This document shows, in pieces, positions 7,617-12,055 of a DNA stretch of 12,055 bases. Numbering within the stretch: the first letter of the stretch is position 1; every line of letters begins with the position of its first letter. This DNA is from Planctomycetota bacterium (lineage in GTDB: Bacteria; Planctomycetota; UBA1135; UBA2386): NCBI GenBank assembly GCA_947455805.1, contig CANGSN010000053.1:1-12055 (forward strand), written 5' to 3'. The notes under the pieces were generated by a model, which ran no database searches, was not told the origin of the DNA, and saw only the letters and a list, made by a program, of their open reading frames with translations. The position numbers were made by a program, and so were the translations under genes.

Positions 7617-7826
7617 ATGAGCCCGAAGACGAACACCGACCTGCTCGGCCGCCCGCTGACCGCCGACGAGCGCGAGCTGCTCGACCTCTACGGCCGCCTG
7701 CGCACGCTGAGCGCGCGCACCGACCTGCCGCCGGTTGCCACCGCCAACGTCAAGCAGGCGATGGTGCTGCTGTGGAACGCGTGCAACGACCTGGCCCTGA
7801 TGTACGAGGAGCCGGGCTGCGACTGA
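7617..7826 (+). CDS. Small conserved-looking protein of unknown function (69 residues)
   Basis: I do not recognise this protein. It begins MSPKTNTDLLGRPLTADERE, is mostly helix-forming, has no signal peptide or membrane segment, and ends with two cysteines near the C-terminus (NACNDLALMYEEPGCD). Coding is supported by a good Shine-Dalgarno (GAGGA at 7606-7610, six bases before ATG), a 25-base gap after the ligase stop, and codon use like its neighbours with G/C at third positions. Its placement suggests co-transcription with the ligase, perhaps as an accessory to that enzyme, but that is inference. Its stop codon TGA (7824-7826) lies inside the first stem of the structured repeat that follows. 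Confidence 0.75.
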   Translation: MSPKTNTDLLGRPLTADERELLDLYGRLRTLSARTDLPPVATANVKQAMVLLWNACNDLALMYEEPGCD

Positions 7827-7929
7827 GAGGTCGCAAGGAACCATGGTACGACCTCTCAGATTCTCGTTTGGCGGCTGCGTGCACAGCCGCGCCGAGGCCT
7901 CGAGAGAACTCTCTCGAGGCCTCTGAGCC
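7823..7929 (+). repeat. Three-hairpin intergenic element, copy A
   Basis: The element is 107 bases long. Hairpin 1 is a perfect 11-bp stem, 7823-7833 with 7849-7859, loop 15 bases. Hairpin 2 is a 7-bp stem, 7871-7877 with 7884-7890, loop CGTGCA. Hairpin 3 is a perfect 13-bp stem, 7894-7906 with 7911-7923, loop AACT. It aligns with copy B with one single-base gap; I count 85 identical of 107 aligned positions. The left arm of hairpin 1 contains the stop codon of the 69-residue gene. No T-tract follows any hairpin, so it is not a standard terminator. It occupies nearly all of the space before the membrane-protein gene that starts at 7943. The repeat and the folds are directly visible. Its role (structured RNA, REP-like element or processing site) is unknown. 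Confidence 0.85.
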
Positions 7930-7942
7930 CCCGCACGCGGCG

Positions 7943-8413
7943 ATGGCCGGATCAGGCACCGACGGCGACGAACCCGACCGCGCGCGCTCCGCACTGCTGC
8001 GCGCCGAGCTGCAGGGGCTCGCCCTGTCGATCCCGGCGATGCTCGGCGTGGTCCGCTTGTTCGGCGCCTCGCGCAACGTCGCGTCGTGGGAGGAGCTCGC
8101 CGAGTTCCTTCGCGGTGCGCCGATCCAACTCGCCGGCGGCTTCGGCGCGATGCTGCTGGCGGTGCTGCTCGGCCTGCCGGGACTCGCTCCCCACTGCGCG
8201 CGCCAACCGTGGCTGCTGGCGCCGTGGACGGTGTTCGTGTTCGCGCTCGGAAGTGCGTTCGGCTGCACGCTGAACTGGCTCGTGCTCGGCGGCGTCGACC
8301 ACGACGCCTACCTGGTGAAGCCTCTGCTGGTGCTGCTGACCTACGGCTGCCTGCCGGCGTTCCTGCTCGGCTGCGTGGTCGTGCTGCTGTTCGTCGGCGC
8401 GCGGCGGCGCTGA
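7943..8413 (+). CDS. Unknown small integral membrane protein (156 residues)
   Basis: I do not recognise the family. The protein has a short hydrophilic, acidic N-terminus (MAGSGTDGDEPDRARS), a moderately hydrophobic stretch at about 22-40, and three clear membrane segments at about 60-82, 89-116 and 123-152. It ends in a positively charged GARRR tail that by the positive-inside rule should be cytoplasmic. It contains single cysteines in segments 3 and 4 and no recognisable catalytic motif. Start ATG 7943-7945 lies 14 bases after structured element A and has no clear Shine-Dalgarno. The frame is open further upstream, but that part would translate the repeat element and looks spurious. The stop TGA (8411-8413) sits in the first stem of element B. 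Confidence 0.7.
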   Translation: MAGSGTDGDEPDRARSALLRAELQGLALSIPAMLGVVRLFGASRNVASWEELAEFLRGAPIQLAGGFGAMLLAVLLGLPGLAPHCARQPWLLAPWTVFVFALGSAFGCTLNWLVLGGVDHDAYLVKPLLVLLTYGCLPAFLLGCVVVLLFVGARRR

Positions 8414-8517
8414 GAGCCCGAGAAGAAATCATGCTACGGGCTCTCAGCAGCATGTTTGGCGGCTGCGTTCGCAGCCGCGCAGAGGCTTCGAGAGGATTCT
8501 CTCTCAGCCTCTGAGCC
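8410..8517 (+). repeat. Three-hairpin intergenic element, copy B
   Basis: This is the second copy, 108 bases, lying between the convergent membrane-protein and Rpn-nuclease genes. Hairpin 1 pairs 8409-8420 with 8437-8448 (12 bp, perfect, loop 16 bases). Hairpin 2 pairs 8459-8466 with 8471-8478 (8 bp, loop GTTC). Hairpin 3 pairs 8481-8487 with 8506-8512 and 8490-8494 with 8499-8503, with a 2x2 internal loop between and a GATT end loop. Relative to copy A, hairpin 1 differs by two full base-pair exchanges (G-C to C-G and T-A to C-G) and hairpin 3 by one (C-G to T-A), so pairing is kept while sequence changes. As in copy A, the element starts at the stop codon of the upstream gene (TGA 8411-8413). 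Confidence 0.85.
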
Positions 8518-8531
8518 GCGGGCGACCGCGC

Positions 8532-9527
8532 TCAGGCCCCGGCGAACACGTCGTCGCAACTCGACACGTCCAGAACGCGATCGGTCCAATGGTCCAACTG
8601 TGCGACGGACGCGGCGCCGATCTGGTCGAGACGCTGCTGACCAAGCGGGCCGAAGCGCCGCTGCAGCAGGCGGATCAGGGTCTCGGCCTTCGCCTCGACC
8701 CGACCTTCGCTCCGACCTTCGCTCCGACCTTCGGCGCGGCCGATCTCGCGACTCTCCATGCGAATGCGTTGTCCTGTCGTCATGCGTTGGTTCTCCGGGT
8801 GGCTCAGGTGTCGCTCGAACGCCACCTGCACTTGGGTTTCGTCGAGGTCGCTGGTGTCGACAAGATACCAGCCGACGGCGTCGAGCAGGTCGTAGGGGTC
8901 GGCGTCGCTGGGGTCGCTCTCGACGGCACGCAGCAGCACGGACCAACGATCGATCGCCCGCAACCACTCCGCCGCCCCGAGGCGCCGCGATTGCTGCAGG
9001 CACAGGAACAGCAACCGCACCGCCGGCGGCAACGGCGCCTGCAGCAGTTCCTGTTCCGAACGGGGATCGAGGTCTTCGACCAGCGGCGCGATCCGCGGCT
9101 GCATCGGAGCCAAGGCGCAGGCCACCTCTGGGTCGAGCTCGCCGGTCGGAACCGCCAGGACCGGTGGACCGCCGTGGCTGAGCACGAACGGCACGACCTG
9201 ACAGTGCCGCCCGGAGGCCCGTCGCATCGAATGCAGGAGGTGCACGCAGTAGCGCAGGACCTGCGAGAGCAACCCCACGTCCGGAGCACTCTTGTGCTCG
9301 AGCAGCAGCACGAGGCGCGCACGCCTGCCGTCCAGCTCGGCGACGAACACCAGGTCGAGGTGCTGGCTGCGCAAGCGCAGCCCCGGCACGCGCTCCCCGG
9401 CCGGCGCGAAGGTGCTCCAATCGATGGCGAGCTCCAGGGTCGCCGGCAACCGCGAACGCACCCAGGCGGCGGCGTGCGCCGGGTGCCGCATCACGTGGTG
9501 GAACAGGGTGTCATGCGGGTTCTGCAT
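8532..9527 (-). CDS. Rpn / YhgA-like PD-(D/E)XK nuclease (recombination-promoting nuclease, 'putative transposase' family)
   Basis: The protein has 331 residues and belongs to the Rpn family (PF04754-type, long called YhgA-like putative transposases). E. coli RpnA and relatives are DNA endonucleases that raise RecA-independent recombination. The N-terminus NPHDTLFHHVMRHPAHA matches the family's characteristic HDxxF opening. The PD-(D/E)XK core is visible as Asp58 in RSQHLDLVF, then Glu77 and Lys79 in LLLEHKS, followed by Gln89 and Arg92-Tyr93 in SQVLRY. The C-terminal part is helical, with an EGRSEGR repeat (266-277) before LIRLLQRRFGPL, a layout common in the family. ATG 9525-9527 is chosen over an upstream extension because GGAGG lies seven bases before it and the family match starts there. 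All core residues are present, so it is probably an active nuclease. Such genes spread between genomes, but base use here looks like the neighbours. Confidence 0.88.
   Translation of the reverse strand: MQNPHDTLFHHVMRHPAHAAAWVRSRLPATLELAIDWSTFAPAGERVPGLRLRSQHLDLVFVAELDGRRARLVLLLEHKSAPDVGLLSQVLRYCVHLLHSMRRASGRHCQVVPFVLSHGGPPVLAVPTGELDPEVACALAPMQPRIAPLVEDLDPRSEQELLQAPLPPAVRLLFLCLQQSRRLGAAEWLRAIDRWSVLLRAVESDPSDADPYDLLDAVGWYLVDTSDLDETQVQVAFERHLSHPENQRMTTGQRIRMESREIGRAEGRSEGRSEGRVEAKAETLIRLLQRRFGPLGQQRLDQIGAASVAQLDHWTDRVLDVSSCDDVFAGA
8702..8737 (-). repeat. 12-base tandem repeat inside the Rpn gene
   Basis: Two identical 12-base units (8702-8713 and 8714-8725, GACCTTCGCTCC) are followed by a third (8726-8737) that matches in its first eight bases. 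They encode the Glu-Gly-Arg-Ser repeats upstream of the C-terminal helix. Length variation here would keep the frame. Confidence 0.85.
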
Positions 9528-9636
9528 CGGTTTCCTCCGATGCAGTGGAAGCCGGCCCCCAACTCTGGACGGAATTCGCGCGGAATCCGTGGCGAGAGAC
9601 CGCGGAACGCCATCGGTCCGCAATCCACCGACCCGC

Positions 9637-10836
9637 TCAGAAGCGCGCCACGAACTGCGCGCCGCCGCCACCGAACGCCGGCTCGTCGAGCTGGAACCCG
9701 ACCAGCAGCGACAGCGCGACGTTCGGCGTGAAGTCCCAGCGCGTGTTCCACGACAGCTTGCCCTCGAAGCGATGCTCGTCGCGCGTGTCGCCGGCGTCTC
9801 GGAACTCGTCCTCGACGATGCCGGCGAACAGCTGCGGCTCGAACGACAGCTTCTCGCCGGCGGCGAGGCGCGTGCGCAGGATGCCGAACCACTCGCGCCG
9901 CCGCGTGCGCAACGACGACGCCGGGTCGTTCGGCCGCACGCCGTCTTCGTCGTGGTGCGTGTGCATCACGCCGACGGACCAAGGCAGGGGCGCGTCGCGC
10001 CACCACTCGACCCGGGCCTGCGCGAACGTGCGTTCGAAGTCCTCGACCGCGGCCCCCGCCGGATCGAGCGGCCGCAGGTCCTTGTCGGTCCACTCGGCCT
10101 CGATCGCGGCGACCAGCACGTCCTGCGCCGCCAGCCGCCAGTGCGTCGTCGCCGACGCGATGTGGCGCTGCATCGACAGGCGTTCGCCGTCGTCGAGCTC
10201 GCGCACGGTGAACGGCAGCTGCGAGCCGAGCTCGAAGCGCAGCCGCACGCCGTCGTCGTCGCCGAACGCCCCGGACAGCATCGCCGCGTACGGAGCCCGT
10301 TCGTACTCGACGATGCGACTCTTCTCGCTGGTCCAGTCGACCGCGGTCAGCATCACGCGCAGCGCGTCGTCGTCGCGGCGGAACAAGAAGGCGCCGACCG
10401 ACACGTCGATCAGGCTCTTGTCGGCGAACAGTTCGCCCTGCGCGAACAACGCCGTGCGTTCGTCGAGCGCGTATTCGAGGGCGACGGCGTTGCGCAGGAA
10501 GCGCGTGTCGCGGTTCTCGCCCTGCAGCACGTGGTAGCGGAACGCGAACCCCTCGCCGAGATCCAGCGAGTGGTCGATCGCGCCCTCGACGGTGAACTGC
10601 GAGCCGCTGGTCGAGCCCAGCCGGTAGTCGACGCGGCTGCCGAAAGTCGGCAGAGAGCGCTCCCACCACGGCGCCGTCACCACGTACGAGAAGCGGTCGA
10701 GGAAGTACTCGGTGCCCTGGGCGAAGTTGCGGCGCACGCCTTCCTCCTCGACACCGAGCCAGGCGGCGCGGTTGACGAACTGGGCGGCGGCGGGGGCGGT
10801 CAGCAGGAACAGGACGGCGAGCGGAGGGAGGCGCAT
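9637..10836 (-). CDS. Probable outer membrane beta-barrel protein, unknown function
   Basis: The protein has 399 residues. A signal peptide (residues 1-19, MRLPPLAVLFLLTAPAAAQ) is followed by alternating hydrophobic and polar stretches separated by Asp/Arg/Glu/Gly-rich turns throughout the length, for example YRLGSTSGSQFTVEGAIDHS and LRFELGSQLPFTVREL. The chain ends in an aromatic residue in QFVARF, the usual C-terminal signal for barrel insertion. These traits fit an outer membrane beta-barrel with a predicted 14-18 strands by eye, but I cannot name the family. The ATG at 10834-10836 is chosen because it starts the signal peptide; the frame extends upstream to 11112, but that stretch overlaps the sulfatase start and looks spurious. 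It is divergent from the sulfatase gene and followed, after 109 bases, by the Rpn gene on the same strand. Confidence 0.75.
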   Translation of the reverse strand: MRLPPLAVLFLLTAPAAAQFVNRAAWLGVEEEGVRRNFAQGTEYFLDRFSYVVTAPWWERSLPTFGSRVDYRLGSTSGSQFTVEGAIDHSLDLGEGFAFRYHVLQGENRDTRFLRNAVALEYALDERTALFAQGELFADKSLIDVSVGAFLFRRDDDALRVMLTAVDWTSEKSRIVEYERAPYAAMLSGAFGDDDGVRLRFELGSQLPFTVRELDDGERLSMQRHIASATTHWRLAAQDVLVAAIEAEWTDKDLRPLDPAGAAVEDFERTFAQARVEWWRDAPLPWSVGVMHTHHDEDGVRPNDPASSLRTRRREWFGILRTRLAAGEKLSFEPQLFAGIVEDEFRDAGDTRDEHRFEGKLSWNTRWDFTPNVALSLLVGFQLDEPAFGGGGAQFVARF

Positions 10837-10928
10837 CGGCGGGGGCTGGTGCGGAAGTCGCGCCCATCGGCTGCGGCGCGCCGGTCGACAAGGGGTCGGC
10901 GAGCGAGCGCGCCCGGTATGGTGCGGAG
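10837..10928. promoter_or_regulatory. 92-base divergent promoter region between the barrel protein and the sulfatase
   Basis: The two genes start back to back here, so both promoters should lie within 92 bases. I see no convincing -35/-10 pair or palindromic operator. A GGAG touches the sulfatase ATG directly and is too close to serve as its ribosome binding site. Confidence 0.45.
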
Positions 10929-12055
10929 ATGCGTTCGTCCCGCCAGCTCCTGCCAGCGCTTCTCGCCATCGCGATCGCGACGGCGCTGCCGGCGCAGCGA
11001 ACGCCGTCGACCGCAGCCACCCAACGGCCACCGAACGTGGTGTTCGTGCTCGCCGACGACCTCGGCCACGCCGAGCTCGGCTGCTACGGCCAGCGGCGCA
11101 TCCGCACGCCACGCCTCGACCGGCTGGCGCAGCAGGGCATGCGCTTCACGCACCACTACGCGGGCTCGCCGGTGTGTGCGCCGTCGCGCGCCGTGCTGCT
11201 GACCGGCAAGCACCCGGGCCACGCGGCGATCCGCGACAACAAGGAAGTGCAGCCGGAAGGCCAATGGCCGCTGCCCGCCGGCGAACCGTCGCTGGCGGCG
11301 GTGCTGCGCGCTGCCGGCTATGGCAACGGCGCCTTCGGCAAGTGGGGCCTCGGCCCGCTCGGCAGCAGCGGCGCGCCGGCCGCGATCGGCTTCGACCGCT
11401 TCTTCGGCTACCTGTGCCAGCGCCACGCGCACAGCTACTTCCCGGCCTACCTGCACGACGACGAACGGCGCCTTCCGCTGGCGAACGAGCCGCCGGTGCC
11501 AGGCCACCGCAAGCTCGCCGCCGATGCGAAGCTCGACGAAGCCGTGACCTACGCGGCGTTCGTCGGCCGCGACTACGCGCCGGCGCGCATCCTCGAACAG
11601 GCGCTGGCGTTCGTGCGCGCGCGGCGCGAGCAACCGTTCTTCCTCTACTTCCCGTCGCCGCTGCCGCATCTCGCCCTGCAGGTACCGGACGCCGACGTCC
11701 GGGCATACGCCGAGAGCTTCGCCGAGACGCCGTACCGCGGCGAACACGGCTACACGCCGCATCGCACGCCGCGCGCCGCCTACGCCGCGATGATCACGCG
11801 GCTCGACCACGACGTCGGCGCACTGCTCGACCTGCTCGACGAGCTCGGGCTCGCGAACGACACGATCGTCGTCTTCACCAGCGACAACGGCGCCACGCAC
11901 AGTCCGGTCGGCGGCACCGACGTCGACTTCTTCGCGTCGTGCGGTCCGCTGCGCGGCCGCAAGGGTTCCTTGCACGAAGGCGGCGTGCGCGTGCCCGCGA
12001 TCGTGCGCTGGCCCGGGCACGTGCCGGCCGGCGCGGTGGCGCCGCGCGTCACCGG
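10929..12055 (+). CDS. S1-family sulfatase (arylsulfatase type), runs off the window end
   Basis: The first 375 residues of a type I sulfatase are present; the frame is open to the last base, so the C-terminus is missing. These enzymes hydrolyse sulfate esters using a formylglycine made from Cys or Ser. A signal peptide (about 1-22, LLPALLAIAIATALPAQ) indicates export to the periplasm or beyond. Motifs follow in order: metal-binding FVLADDLGHAELGCYG (39-54; Asp43, Asp44), the formylglycine motif C83-A-P-S-R87 in SPVCAPSRAVLLTGKHPGH, GKWGLG (137-142; Lys138), a conserved His at 247 (PLPHLALQVP), the second metal site TSDNGA (317-322; Asp319, Asn320), and LRGRKGSLHEGGVRVP (341-356; Lys345). Every expected active-site residue up to the cut is present. 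As a Cys-type sulfatase it needs a maturation enzyme encoded elsewhere. The substrate, likely a sulfated glycan, cannot be fixed. Confidence 0.93.
   Translation, partial: MRSSRQLLPALLAIAIATALPAQRTPSTAATQRPPNVVFVLADDLGHAELGCYGQRRIRTPRLDRLAQQGMRFTHHYAGSPVCAPSRAVLLTGKHPGHAAIRDNKEVQPEGQWPLPAGEPSLAAVLRAAGYGNGAFGKWGLGPLGSSGAPAAIGFDRFFGYLCQRHAHSYFPAYLHDDERRLPLANEPPVPGHRKLAADAKLDEAVTYAAFVGRDYAPARILEQALAFVRARREQPFFLYFPSPLPHLALQVPDADVRAYAESFAETPYRGEHGYTPHRTPRAAYAAMITRLDHDVGALLDLLDELGLANDTIVVFTSDNGATHSPVGGTDVDFFASCGPLRGRKGSLHEGGVRVPAIVRWPGHVPAGAVAPRVT

Noticed and set aside
7860..7926. The repeats as coding sequence: both copies translate in one frame to similar peptides containing FGGCV and SRAEASR before a stop
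   Set aside because: No start codon or ribosome binding site is shared, and several differences between the copies are compensatory within stems, which favours structure over protein. A conserved peptide remains a weaker alternative.
7823..8517. The two repeats as a minimal CRISPR array or as the ends of an insertion sequence
   Set aside because: The copies are 107-108 bases long, in direct orientation, only about 79 percent identical, and the interval holds an ordinary membrane-protein gene. There is no array of spacers, no cas gene and no inverted terminal repeat pair.
9491..11020. Minus-strand frame overlapping the barrel gene, and a plus-strand frame over 9292-11202
   Set aside because: The translations are Arg/Ala-rich shadows. 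The signal peptide, barrel pattern and sulfatase motifs fix the real frames.
1..12055. tRNA, rRNA, riboswitch, CRISPR or replication-origin sequences
   Set aside because: No cloverleaf, rRNA-like stretch, known riboswitch core, repeat-spacer array or DnaA-box cluster was seen on reading either strand.

Overview
The window is very GC-rich, with third codon positions dominated by G and C. It reads as the chromosome of a free-living Gram-negative bacterium, most likely a high-GC member of the Planctomycetota. That placement is an inference. It rests on a secreted subtilase with a C-terminal module of a kind I associate with planctomycete secreted proteins, an S1 sulfatase, a beta-barrel-like outer membrane protein and a MotA/MotB stator pair, and on several genes without a clear Shine-Dalgarno sequence. 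Other high-GC diderms such as Myxococcota cannot be excluded from sequence reading alone.

Layout, left to right. Positions 1-522 hold the C-terminal part of an acyl-CoA dehydrogenase. Positions 639-1652 hold a decayed AlbA_2/RecG-like ATP-binding transcriptional regulator, broken by a frameshift and by an internal deletion. On the minus strand, motA (2636-3418) and motB (1880-2617) form a two-gene stator operon. It is separated by a stem-loop from an upstream minus-strand gene for a secreted KP-43-like subtilisin protease (3589-5940). A divergent 307-base gap leads to a plus-strand cluster: a phenylacetate-CoA ligase-family enzyme (6248-7591), a 69-residue unknown protein (7617-7826) and a 156-residue membrane protein (7943-8413). 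Minus-strand genes follow for an Rpn/YhgA-like PD-(D/E)XK nuclease (8532-9527) and a signal-peptide-bearing probable outer membrane beta-barrel protein (9637-10836). The barrel gene is divergent from an S1 sulfatase (10929 to the window end, incomplete).

The least expected feature is a pair of related intergenic elements of about 107 bases, at 7823-7929 and 8410-8517. Both fold into the same three consecutive hairpins. They differ by compensatory base-pair changes in two of the stems, and each begins exactly on the stop codon of the preceding gene. They do not match a repeat family I can name and are the best candidate here for an undescribed structured RNA or REP-like element.

Functional links are modest. 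motA and motB clearly work together as the flagellar stator. The ligase and the 69-residue protein are probably co-transcribed (25-base gap, good ribosome binding sites). The sulfatase and the outer membrane protein share a 92-base divergent promoter region. The other genes appear to be unrelated neighbours.
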